Source of the DNA: Cupriavidus gilardii
GTDB taxonomy: Bacteria > Pseudomonadota > Gammaproteobacteria > Burkholderiales > Burkholderiaceae
Reading direction: 5' to 3'
Assembly: GCF_013314895.1 (NCBI RefSeq)
Contig: NZ_JABTYE010000031.1
Coordinates: 1-47,514, forward strand
DNA: 47,514 nucleotides
Position numbers and translations under genes: made by a program. The notes below the pieces were generated by a model that was not told the DNA's origin, searched no databases, and saw only the letters and a list, made by a program, of their open reading frames with translations. Positions 19,084 to 25,997 of the stretch are shown piece after piece. The first letter of the stretch is position 1. Every line of letters begins with the position of its first letter.

Positions 19084-19437
19084 TCAATGGGCGAGGCGCC
19101 GACGGCGCCAGCCGGAAAGTATGCGCGCGATACGGGCCCGCGAGAATACCCAAGCGCGTTGGCGCAGCCGCAGGGCGGTATCGCACTGCGCGCGCAGGAC
19201 AAACCAGCCCGAGCGGGGGAGCGCGACGACGCTGCCCGGGGCCAGGTGCCGTCGCGGCCAGTGCAGCGTCTCGGCCAGCAGCAGCGGCGGCTCGATCAGC
19301 TCCACGTCGCCATCGGAAACATGGACTTCGGTGCCGGCCCTGGCGTGGAAGCGGACCGCTTGGCCGGCGTGCAGCGTCAGCGTGCGGTGGACGTAGGTCG
19401 GATGCGGCAGCAGGGACAGAATGGGCGGGATCGGCAT
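19084..19437 (-). CDS. DUF2917 protein
   Basis: 117 residues. Recognised from the pattern LTLHAGQAVRF (near 21), a cupin-like beta strand region with HVSDGDVELIEPPLLL, and LAPGSVVALPRSGWFVLRA. DUF2917 proteins of betaproteobacteria are commonly found next to MocR-type regulators, as here, where the regulator is divergent. The function is unknown; a short beta-sandwich ligand-binding role is a guess. ATG 19437 has a GAGG site. The gene is 66 bp upstream of the dehydratase gene on the same strand, suggesting one transcript. Confidence 0.82.
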   Translation of the reverse strand: MPIPPILSLLPHPTYVHRTLTLHAGQAVRFHARAGTEVHVSDGDVELIEPPLLLAETLHWPRRHLAPGSVVALPRSGWFVLRAQCDTALRLRQRAWVFSRARIARILSGWRRRRLAH

Positions 19438-19702
19438 GATGGCCTCGCGAAGGGTCGGCTGCGATTGCCTGCAACGGGGGGACAGAAGCAAGCCGGCCGG
19501 TATGGTCCGTATGGCCGGTACGGTCGGTACCACGGTGCGAGTCGCAATCGACAGAACGCAGCGTACCGGCCGCCGTCGCGGCGCGGCAGGCACACCGCGC
19601 CGGAACGGACAGCAGAACAGAGACCCATCCTTCGCTCTGTTACGATATGGCGGAAACTTTTCTGTATCTGTTGCGCATCGGCCGGATGCGCCAACATGCC
19701 GC

Positions 19703-21139
19703 ATGGACTCCGCCCCGCTATACCGCCAACTCGCCGGCCACTACCGGCAGGCCATCGCCGCCGGCACGCTGCTGCCGGGCGAGCGGATGCCGTCCGTGCG
19801 GGCCCTGATGGAGCGCCACGGCGTCAGCCTGTCGACCGCCCTGCAGGCGTGCCGCGAGATGGAGGCGCAAGGCCTGCTCGAGGCGCGTCCCCGCTCCGGC
19901 TATTTCGTCAGGCCTCCTGCGCCGCAAGCCACGCCGATCGCCGAACCGTCGGCGTCCCTGCCCGATCCCGCGCAATACGTCGGAATCCACGCCCGCATTT
20001 CGGCGATCATCGCGCGCGGCCGCCTGTATCCCAATGCCATCAATCTGGCGGGCGCTTGCGCGCCGCCCGAGCTCTATCCGGTCGAATCGCTGCGCCAGGC
20101 CACCGGCCGCGCGCTGCGCCGCCATCCCAGGCTGCTGGGCAGCGCGGTCGAGCCTGAGGGACATCCCGCCCTGCGCGCCGCGCTCGCACGCCAGGCGCTG
20201 CAGGCCCGCATGACGCTGGCGCCGGAGCAGATCGCCATCACGCATGGCTGCACCGAAGCGCTGAACCTGGCCTTGCGCGCGGTCGCGGGCCCGGGCGATG
20301 TCATCGCCGTCGAGTCGCCGACCTACTACGGGCTGCTGCAGATCCTCGAGAGCCTGGGGATGCGCGCGCTCGAGGTGCCATGCAGCCCACAGACGGGACT
20401 GTCGCTGGAAGCGCTGGAACTGGCCGCACAGACCTACGACAACATTCGCGCGGTCGTGGCGGTGCCGAACCTGCAGAATCCGCAGGGCAGCATCATGCCG
20501 GACGCGAACAAGGCCCGGCTGGTGCAATGGTGCGAGGCGCGCGGCATCGCGCTGATCGAGGACGACTGCTTCTCCACGCTGGCCGACGACGACACGCCGC
20601 TGGCCGCCGCCAAGGCGTGGGACCGCAGCGGCAACGTGATCTACTGCGCGTCGCTGCACAAGAATCTGGCACCCGGCATGCGGCTCGGCTGGATCGCCGC
20701 CGGCAAGTGGCAGGCGCGGGTCGAGATGCTCAAGTTCAGCCAGTCGCGGCCCAACGAACTGCTGTCGCAGATCGCCGTGGCCGAGCTGATGGCTTCGGGC
20801 GATGTCGATCGGCATTTGCGCCGGCTGCGCGCCCGGCTGCGCCACCAGCGGCATTGGGCAGCGGAAACCATCGCCGCGCTGTTCCCGCCCGGCACGCGGC
20901 TATCGGCGCCGCAGGGCGGCATGCATCTGTGGGTCGAGTTGCCGGACCGGCTGTCGTCGGAGGCGGTGTTCGAGCAGGCGCTGGAGGCCGGCGTGCGGGT
21001 GATGCCCGGCGTGGTCTTTTCCAACTCGAACCGCTTTGACCATTGCCTGCGGATCAATATCGGCGCGCCGCGCTCGACCGCGCTGGAACAGGCGTATCGG
21101 AAACTGGCGGGTGTGGTGGCGCGGCTGGCGCCAGGGTAG
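19703..21139 (+). CDS. MocR-family transcription regulator (GntR wHTH fused to aminotransferase fold)
   Basis: 478 residues. Residues 1-75 are a GntR winged helix (LYRQLAGHYRQAI, LPGERMPSVRALM, RPRSGYFV); about 95-470 are a class I aminotransferase-like domain with VAVPNLQNPQG and the PLP lysine at about 320 in ASLHKNLAPG. Such proteins bind PLP as a sensor of PLP or amino compounds. ATG 19703 is supported by the wHTH start but has a poor ribosome site. The 265-bp gap to the DUF2917 start holds two TCTGT boxes near 19635-19675 (TCTGTTACGATAT and TCTGTATCTGTTG) that could be its binding region or promoter; this is inference. Confidence 0.9.
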   Translation: MDSAPLYRQLAGHYRQAIAAGTLLPGERMPSVRALMERHGVSLSTALQACREMEAQGLLEARPRSGYFVRPPAPQATPIAEPSASLPDPAQYVGIHARISAIIARGRLYPNAINLAGACAPPELYPVESLRQATGRALRRHPRLLGSAVEPEGHPALRAALARQALQARMTLAPEQIAITHGCTEALNLALRAVAGPGDVIAVESPTYYGLLQILESLGMRALEVPCSPQTGLSLEALELAAQTYDNIRAVVAVPNLQNPQGSIMPDANKARLVQWCEARGIALIEDDCFSTLADDDTPLAAAKAWDRSGNVIYCASLHKNLAPGMRLGWIAAGKWQARVEMLKFSQSRPNELLSQIAVAELMASGDVDRHLRRLRARLRHQRHWAAETIAALFPPGTRLSAPQGGMHLWVELPDRLSSEAVFEQALEAGVRVMPGVVFSNSNRFDHCLRINIGAPRSTALEQAYRKLAGVVARLAPG

Positions 21140-21150
21140 CGGAGAGAGGA

Positions 21151-21172
21151 GCGCGGTGCCGCGGCACCGCGC
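21151..21172. terminator. Hairpin between convergent genes
   Basis: GCGCGGTGCC (21151-21160) pairs perfectly with GGCACCGCGC (21163-21172). It lies between the stop of the MocR gene and the stop of the convergent LpxO-like gene; there is no T-run, so termination is only suggested. Confidence 0.5.
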
Positions 21173-21188
21173 CGTGCGGCGGTCAGCC

Positions 21189-22091
21189 TTACAGGAAGAC
21201 GATCAGGGCGACGCCGGCTGCAATCAGGCCGAACTTGACCACGTAGTAGACCTGGCGGTTCCATGCCTTGAGGCGGCGGCGGTACTGGCCGCCCAGCCAG
21301 ACGATCCGGAACAGCTTGTTGATCATGCCGGTCTGGTCGGTCTCGTCGTTCGGCGAACTGGCCGCGCTCATCACCTTGCGGCCCAGCCAGCGGTTGACCT
21401 TGCCGGCCCAGCCATAACGCATCGGCCGCTCGATATCGCAGAACAGGATCAGCCGATTCTTGTCGCTGCGGTTCTCGGCCCAGTGCAGATAGGTCTCGTC
21501 GAACACCACACCCTGCCCGTCGCGCCAGCTGTGCCGCTCGCCGTCGACCTCGATGAAGCAGCGGTCGTCGTTCGGCGTCGCCAGGCCAAGGTGGTAGCGC
21601 AGCGAGCCGGCAAACGGATCGCGGTGGGGATTGAGCTTGCCGCCCGGCGGCAGCTCGGCGAACATCGCGGCCTTGACGAACGGCAGCTCGCGCAGCAGCG
21701 CGACCGTGCGCGGGCACAGTTGCTCGGCTGACGGATGATGCGCCTCGTACCACTTCAGGTAGAAGCGCTTCCAGCCGTATTTGAAGAAGGAATTGAAGCC
21801 GGCGTCGTCGTTCTTCTCGGCCGCCTTGATCTTGCGCATCGCGGCCAGCGCCAGCCCTTCGTCCCGAATCTCGGGCCAGGCGGCACGCAGCTTCTCGAGT
21901 TCGGGAAAGCGCTCCACCGGAATGAACGGGGTGCGAGGGACGCCGGAGAAGGCGTACATGAAGCAATTGACCGGCGCCACCAGCGCCGAATGGTCCATCA
22001 ATTGCCGCCAGATGCGCAGGCGTACCTTGCCGCGGAAATGCACATACAGAATCGCGCCCAGGTACCCGGCCACGATGATCCACTTGATCAC
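21189..22091 (-). CDS. lpxO: LpxO-like aspartyl/asparaginyl beta-hydroxylase
   Basis: 300 residues, same length as Salmonella LpxO. An N-terminal membrane segment (residues ~3-18) and a hydrophobic C-terminal helix (~281-300) bracket a cytosolic Fe(II)/2-oxoglutarate dioxygenase domain. The iron site HxD is H156-D158 in NPHRDPF, the second His about H203 in ETYLHW, and the 2-oxoglutarate arginine about R213. LpxO hydroxylates the 2-position of a secondary acyl chain of lipid A. The start is GTG 22091, preceded by GGGAGA; no ATG fits. No lipid A gene is adjacent, so function rests on family only. A TAAACT hexamer upstream may be a promoter element. Confidence 0.82.
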   Translation of the reverse strand: MIKWIIVAGYLGAILYVHFRGKVRLRIWRQLMDHSALVAPVNCFMYAFSGVPRTPFIPVERFPELEKLRAAWPEIRDEGLALAAMRKIKAAEKNDDAGFNSFFKYGWKRFYLKWYEAHHPSAEQLCPRTVALLRELPFVKAAMFAELPPGGKLNPHRDPFAGSLRYHLGLATPNDDRCFIEVDGERHSWRDGQGVVFDETYLHWAENRSDKNRLILFCDIERPMRYGWAGKVNRWLGRKVMSAASSPNDETDQTGMINKLFRIVWLGGQYRRRLKAWNRQVYYVVKFGLIAAGVALIVFL

Positions 22092-22207
22092 TTCAAACTC
22101 TCCCTGAGCTGCCTTGTGCCGGCCTGCCGCAGTGCGGGCGAAGGCACACCATAAGGAACGAAGGTCCGTAGTTTACCTAATCGGCAAGCGGCGCGCAGGG
22201 AGTCGGA

Positions 22208-22519
22208 TCAACTGTTGCCGCGCGATTGGCGGGCGATGCGCTCGATCAGCGCGCGCGCGTCGTCGGGAGCGCCCTGCAAGGTCAGCAGGCGCGCGTTCAG
22301 CACCATGTTTTCGAGCACCAGCTTGGCTGTCGATGCCCACATGGTGGCCAGTACCGCGTCGACCGGCATGCCGGCCGCTTCCATCGCCTGCGAGCGCTCG
22401 GCCACCAGGCGGCAGACCAGGGCGCGCAACGCACCGTCGTCGAACGGCAGATTGGCATAGTCGATCGGGTCTTCCTTCTCGACCTCCACCATCAACTGCA
22501 TCAGCATGTCCTCGGTCAT
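22208..22519 (-). CDS. Unknown protein, 103 aa
   Basis: ATG 22519 follows AAGGAG at good spacing, which supports expression. The protein is soluble and mostly helical, starting with an acidic stretch (MVEVEKEDPIDY) and ending in a basic tail (ERIARQSRGNS). No named family recognised. It is 116 bp upstream of the LpxO-like gene on the same strand and could be co-transcribed. The 260-bp gap to the divergent gene at 22780 contains a 9-bp GGGTC-A-CCCC/GGGGGACCC hairpin near 22545-22563 and otherwise no clear feature. Confidence 0.65.
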   Translation of the reverse strand: MTEDMLMQLMVEVEKEDPIDYANLPFDDGALRALVCRLVAERSQAMEAAGMPVDAVLATMWASTAKLVLENMVLNARLLTLQGAPDDARALIERIARQSRGNS

Positions 22520-22779
22520 CGGCAGCTCCTTGCGGGATGATGAGGGTCACCCCTGGGGGACCCGGCGGCGATGGCGTCGCCCGCGCCGCCCATGCGACCG
22601 AAACTACGGCAAAGCAAGCCGGGCTGTCAATTCGCGGCGGTGCTGCGGCCCTTGGGCTGGCCAACGAATCGATCCCGGCCAGCGATAGAAAACCGCCTCG
22701 CATTCGGGCTGAACGAAGCACAGGCACCGCGGTCAGACACCTGGTTCTCATTCTCATTTCTGACGAAGACAGGCCGAAC

Positions 22780-23079
22780 ATGACTAAGCGTTTGTTGTCC
22801 GCCATGCGCCAGTATGCGTGGTTCCAGGGAGTCAAGCACCACGTCGTCCAGGGCGTCGAAGCGCTGGCCGAACTGCTGAAATCCCCTTCGGTCGCCGCGC
22901 GGGCGGTGGCCGCGATCATCGCCGAGACCGAGCACGGCATACAGGTGTGGGTGTCCTATTTCGGCAAGCCACTGGACCCGCACACCAACTACGTGCTGTG
23001 GCCCACGCGCGCGCTGAAGACCGCGCGCCGCCGCATCGCGTTGCCGGTGTTTCCGGCGCGCGACCGGCCCGAGGATTAG
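22780..23079 (+). CDS. Unknown protein, 99 aa
   Basis: ATG 22780 opens a frame with high-GC codon use typical of the region. The protein has a helical N-terminal half (AMRQYAWFQGVKHHVVQGVEALAELL, in parts) and a basic, Arg-rich end (RALKTARRRIALPVF). No signal peptide, membrane segment or family motif is visible. The upstream site is only weakly purine-rich. A second small gene follows 112 bp later on the same strand. It is divergent from the 103-aa gene, so the two may share a regulatory gap. Confidence 0.55.
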   Translation: MTKRLLSAMRQYAWFQGVKHHVVQGVEALAELLKSPSVAARAVAAIIAETEHGIQVWVSYFGKPLDPHTNYVLWPTRALKTARRRIALPVFPARDRPED

Positions 23080-23191
23080 CGCGATATATGACCATGCAGG
23101 CAGGCGCGCTGTAGGCCACGTCCCGACAGCAGGCCGATGGGGGCCGCCACTAGAATGGACATCACACCGCCAACCCAACATGGAGGCCGAG

Positions 23192-23488
23192 ATGGACATG
23201 CCCGAACCGGTACACGACGAAGCGCTGGTCAACCTTTACCTCGACCGCATCTCGGCGCTGTCGGTCAGCGCGTTCGACGGCGCCGATGTTGGTGAGGAGC
23301 TGCAGCAACTGATGACCGAGGCGGTCAGCGAATGCGACGCCAGCAAAGCCGCTCCCGTCGGCAACAACCTGCAGGTGCTGGTCGCTCGGCTGCGCGAACG
23401 CGCGGCAGCCGCCGAGCGCGAGGATCAACCCGCGGTGCGGGAAACCTTCGAACAGGCGATCGCGCTGGCTGGCGGCTCGCCGAGCTAG
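23192..23488 (+). CDS. Unknown acidic protein, 98 aa
   Basis: ATG 23192 is chosen over ATG 23180 because GGAGG (23182-23186) lies at the right distance for it. The product is acidic and helical, rich in Ala, Glu and Val (LVNLYLDRISALSV, LQVLVARLRERAAAAERED), without membrane or signal sequence. No family recognised. It lies in a run of small unknown genes between the LpxO-like gene and greB. Confidence 0.6.
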   Translation: MDMPEPVHDEALVNLYLDRISALSVSAFDGADVGEELQQLMTEAVSECDASKAAPVGNNLQVLVARLRERAAAAEREDQPAVRETFEQAIALAGGSPS

Positions 23489-23820
23489 CAACACCCAGGA
23501 ACGCGTGGGGGCCGCGCGGTTTGCAAAGCTTCCTCGGAAGCGCGCAAGACTGGCCGGCGCGAGCGTATAGCGTAACGGGTTTCAACCACACGCCAACCCG
23601 CGCGCGATGACGCCGACCGGCACGCTCGCGTTGCAGCTGACCTCCGAGGCGCAATGCAGACGCCCTCTGTTCAAAACGATGGCATGGGGCCGTCGATGGC
23701 ACGCCTGCGGCGGCATCGCGGTCCGGTGGCCTTCTGCGTCAGGGCAGTTGGCGAGGCCAGGCGGGCGGGATACTGCAATCTGGTGTGATCGCACCGATTC
23801 GCGAATCGGGAAGCCAGAAC
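23489..23820. other. Intergenic stretch, no gene seen
   Basis: Some 330 bp between the acidic protein and the terminator of tRNA-fMet. Short open frames here have no ribosome site or protein-like composition. Only a 6-bp hairpin GCTTCC-TC-GGAAGC (23528-23541) stands out; it could end the upstream transcript weakly. Confidence 0.5.
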
Positions 23821-23851
23821 AAAAAGGGCGCTCATTGCGAGCGCCCTTTTT
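23821..23851 (-). terminator. tRNA-fMet terminator
   Basis: A perfect 13-bp stem, AAAAAGGGCGCTC (23821-23833) with GAGCGCCCTTTTT (23839-23851), with a 5-nt loop. Read on the minus strand it ends in a T-run just after the tRNA 3' end. Confidence 0.9.
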
Positions 23852-23859
23852 GCTGGAAC

Positions 23860-23936
<77 letters not shown>

Positions 23937-23950
23937 TCTGGAAGAACAGC

Positions 23951-23979
23951 ATTATGATGCAATCGCGCGTCGATTGCAA
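23951..23979 (-). promoter_or_regulatory. tRNA-fMet promoter
   Basis: On the minus strand TTGCAA (complement of 23974-23979) and CATAAT (complement of 23951-23956) are 17 bp apart. The -10 box ends 14 bp before the tRNA 5' end. Confidence 0.78.
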
Positions 23980-24026
23980 GCGTTATTATCGGCCCGAAGG
24001 CCGGGCGCCACGGGTCAATACATCAC

Positions 24027-24051
24027 GACATGACATGACATGACATGACAT
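24027..24051. repeat. Pentanucleotide repeat (GACAT)5
   Basis: Five exact copies of GACAT, upstream of the tRNA-fMet gene and downstream of the minus-strand 86-aa gene. It is outside any gene. Confidence 0.9.
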
Positions 24052-24087
24052 GAACGGATGCCGCAGCCTCGAATGCAGGCACGCGGC

Positions 24088-24348
24088 TCACTGCTCCGGC
24101 CCAAGGATGCGATCCACGCGCGCATAGCCCGCACTGAAGGCCGCGACCTCTGCGGCGTGGCGAGTCGCGAAGACCTGCTCGCCACTGGCGATCATTTCGA
24201 TATCGCCGGCATCGCTCGGATCGGCGCCCTCCTGACCGATGCGGACCTCATAGGCCCAGCCCGGCGGTCCGCCGCCCTTGCGCTCGGACACCAGCACATA
24301 GACATCCATGCCGCGATAGTCCTCGACACGCCAATCATCGTCATGCAT
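24088..24348 (-). CDS. Unknown protein, 86 aa
   Basis: ATG 24348 is preceded by AGGAGG, one of the best ribosome sites in the window; the longer in-frame extension is rejected because of this. The protein reads DYRGMDVYVLVSERKGGG..GWAYEVRIGQEG, a compact beta-rich stretch, then a helix (ATRHAAEVAAFSAGYARVDRILG). It looks like a small single-domain cytosolic protein. No name assigned. It is divergent from the coiled-coil gene at 24585. Confidence 0.68.
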   Translation of the reverse strand: MHDDDWRVEDYRGMDVYVLVSERKGGGPPGWAYEVRIGQEGADPSDAGDIEMIASGEQVFATRHAAEVAAFSAGYARVDRILGPEQ

Positions 24349-24584
24349 CGCGCCTCCTGCATTGGACTGGTACACACCCTTCAGGCTAGGCACCGTGCGG
24401 TGCAGGCGCAAGGCGGCGAAGGCTGACGCGGTTGTCGGAGAACGGCGCAGTCGAAACGCAAATTGACAGTGAGCCGGTGCAGTTCGTGCCATCATCATCG
24501 CCATTGCCGATCCTGCGTCAGTCGTCCTGCCTTACCGGGCGCGCCGCACGAACCGGCGAGAACCCGCACCAACGTGATTGCATC

Positions 24585-25028
24585 ATGGATGATCGCAAGA
24601 TGGACCGAATCGATCGACTGGAACAATCGGTGGCCCGACTCGAGGGCGACGTCTCGACGCTGAAGACCGACGTCTCGTCCCTGAAGACCGACGTGTCGTC
24701 GCTAAAGACCGACGTGTCACTGCTGAAGACCGACGTGTCGTCGCTGAAGACCGATGTGTCACTGCTGAAGACCGATGTCGCCAACCTGACCACCAGCGTC
24801 GCGGGCATCCAGACCACGCTGACGCGGCTCGACGCCAAGCTCGACCTGGGCGATATCCGTGCCTCAGTCGAGCGCGCGCATACCGACATCTACAAATGGG
24901 TGGCCACGCTCGCCATCTCGGTCGCCGCACTCGGCTTCGCGGCATACGCGGGATTGAAGGCCGGCGTCAACGTCGACAGCAGCCGCCCGAGCGCGGCCGC
25001 GAACAGCGAGAATCCGGCCGCGCTGTAA
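24585..25028 (+). CDS. Coiled-coil protein with C-terminal membrane helix
   Basis: 147 residues. The N-terminal ~85 residues are a long coiled coil built from heptads LKTDVSS/LLKTDVS (residues ~19-67), followed by a linker with VAGIQTTLTRLDAKLD. Residues ~104-124 (KWVATLAISVAALGFAAYAGL) form one membrane helix, leaving a short polar C-terminal tail. The layout resembles XhlA-type and other small membrane-anchored coiled-coil proteins, but no phage genes are near, so I do not assign a role. The heptads are encoded by nearly identical 21-bp DNA units, so heptad number may vary between strains. The ribosome site is weak. Confidence 0.7.
   Translation: MDDRKMDRIDRLEQSVARLEGDVSTLKTDVSSLKTDVSSLKTDVSLLKTDVSSLKTDVSLLKTDVANLTTSVAGIQTTLTRLDAKLDLGDIRASVERAHTDIYKWVATLAISVAALGFAAYAGLKAGVNVDSSRPSAAANSENPAAL
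24639..24785. repeat. 21-bp coding tandem repeat (coiled-coil heptads)
   Basis: Six near-identical 21-bp units from 24660 (CTGAAGACCGACGTGTCGTC plus one base), preceded by a diverged copy at 24639. Each codes one heptad, so copy change keeps the reading frame and alters rod length by about 1 nm. Confidence 0.92.
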
Positions 25029-25050
25029 TCGATCGTCGGGACGCGGGATT

Positions 25051-25086
25051 GCCACTGAAGCCACTGAGGCCACTGAGGCCACCAGG
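25051..25086. repeat. 9-bp tandem repeat
   Basis: GCCACTGAA, GCCACTGAG twice, and GCCACCAGG run consecutively, in the gap between the coiled-coil gene and the tRNA-Arg terminator. Confidence 0.8.
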
Positions 25087-25130
25087 CGGCCGGGGCAATA
25101 CCGGCAAGCCACCTCAACCGCGACGCCAAA

Positions 25131-25166
25131 ACAAAAACGGCTTGGAGAGCAACTCTCCAAGCCGTT
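25131..25166 (-). terminator. tRNA-Arg terminator
   Basis: AACGGCTTGGAGAG (25136-25149) pairs with CTCTCCAAGCCGTT (25153-25166); on the minus strand TTTTTGT follows. It sits 16 bp past the tRNA 3' end. Confidence 0.9.
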
Positions 25167-25181
25167 CGTACTGCGTGTAGG

Positions 25182-25258
25182 TGGCGCGGCTGGCAGGATT
25201 CGAACCCACGACCCCTTGGTTCGTAGCCAAGTACTCTATCCAACTGAGCTACAGCCGC
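25182..25258 (-). tRNA. tRNA-Arg (ACG anticodon)
   Basis: 77 nt with encoded CCA. The acceptor GCGGCTG pairs with CAGCCGC; loop CTACGAA gives ACG, whose A34 is normally deaminated to inosine so that it reads CGU, CGC and CGA. The D and T arms are standard (GTTCGAATCC). Confidence 0.97.
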
Positions 25259-25271
25259 ACGCGAGAAAGAG

Positions 25272-25277
25272 ATTATA
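25272..25277 (-). promoter_or_regulatory. Candidate -10 box of tRNA-Arg
   Basis: A perfect TATAAT on the minus strand, 13 bp before the tRNA 5' end. No good -35 hexamer is visible at 16-18 bp; an A-rich stretch lies there instead. Confidence 0.6.
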
Positions 25278-25347
25278 TCGCGTTTTTTGTTTTTGGGAAG
25301 CCCCCTGCCCTATCTTTTTCCGCGTCGCCCCCGGGACCCGCAGTTCC

Positions 25348-25353
25348 TATAAT
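25348..25353 (+). promoter_or_regulatory. Candidate -10 box of greB
   Basis: A perfect TATAAT. An in-frame ATG at 25352 overlaps it and would lie upstream of the expected start of transcription, which favours ATG 25382 as the greB start. Confidence 0.6.
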
Positions 25354-25381
25354 GTCTGCCTGCCAAGAAGTGATCCGTACC

Positions 25382-25948
25382 ATGAGCAAGGCATTTGTCA
25401 AAGAACCGTCGGACGACGAAGACGACGACCTCCCGGAAGGCGCGACCCCGCTGCCGGCCGGGACCAAGAACTACATCACCGCGCAGGGCTACCAGCGGCT
25501 GCGCGACGAGTTGATGCATCTGATCGATGTCGAGCGTCCCGAGATCGTGCAGATCGTCTCGTGGGCCGCGTCGAACGGCGATCGTTCCGAGAACGGCGAT
25601 TATCTCTACGGCAAGAAACGTCTGCGCGAGATCGACCGCCGCATCCGCTTTCTGACCCGGCGGCTCGACAAGGCCGAGGTGGTCGACCCCTCGCTGCAGG
25701 GCGACAACGATCAGATCTTCTTCGGCGCGACGGTGACCTACGCGAACCAGGCCGGCGAAGAAAACACCATCACGATCGTCGGCATGGACGAGGTCGATCT
25801 CGACGCGCACCGGGTCAGCTGGATCTCGCCAATCGCCAAGGCGCTGATCAAGGCACGCGAAGGCGATACCGTGCCGCTGCGCACGCCAAGCGGCATCGAA
25901 CAGATCGATATTCTGGAAGTCCGGTATCCGAAGCGCGGCGAGGCCTGA
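25382..25948 (+). CDS. greB: Transcript cleavage factor GreB
   Basis: 188 residues. It rescues backtracked RNA polymerase by stimulating cleavage of the nascent RNA 3' end. The acidic tip of the coiled coil is NGDRSENGDYLYGKK (about 69-83), with the Asp/Glu that chelate the catalytic metal; LREIDRRIRFLTRRLDKAEVVDP follows, a GreB-type sequence with extra basic residues compared with GreA. The C-terminal FKBP-like domain ends with IEQIDILEVRYPKR. An acidic N-terminal extension (SDDEDDDLPEG) makes it longer than E. coli GreB (158). It is convergent with spoT, and a 9-bp hairpin lies between the two. Confidence 0.95.
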   Translation: MSKAFVKEPSDDEDDDLPEGATPLPAGTKNYITAQGYQRLRDELMHLIDVERPEIVQIVSWAASNGDRSENGDYLYGKKRLREIDRRIRFLTRRLDKAEVVDPSLQGDNDQIFFGATVTYANQAGEENTITIVGMDEVDLDAHRVSWISPIAKALIKAREGDTVPLRTPSGIEQIDILEVRYPKRGEA

Positions 25949-25973
25949 GCCCCGAGTCTGGGCCTGGCGGGAG

Positions 25974-25997
25974 AACGACGGCGCCTCAGCCGTCGTT
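25974..25997. terminator. Hairpin between greB and spoT stops
   Basis: AACGACGGC (25974-25982) pairs with GCCGTCGTT (25989-25997). The spoT stop codon (25986-25988) falls in the 6-nt loop. There is no T-run; a weak shared terminator or 3'-end structure. Confidence 0.5.

Noticed and set aside
22208..23488. Toxin-antitoxin pairs among the small genes
   Set aside because: No overlapping gene pair, no RelE/VapC/HigB-like motifs, and no antitoxin DNA-binding motif was visible.
25352..25381. Upstream ATG (25352) as greB start
   Set aside because: It overlaps a perfect -10 box, so it would not be in the mRNA if that promoter is used.
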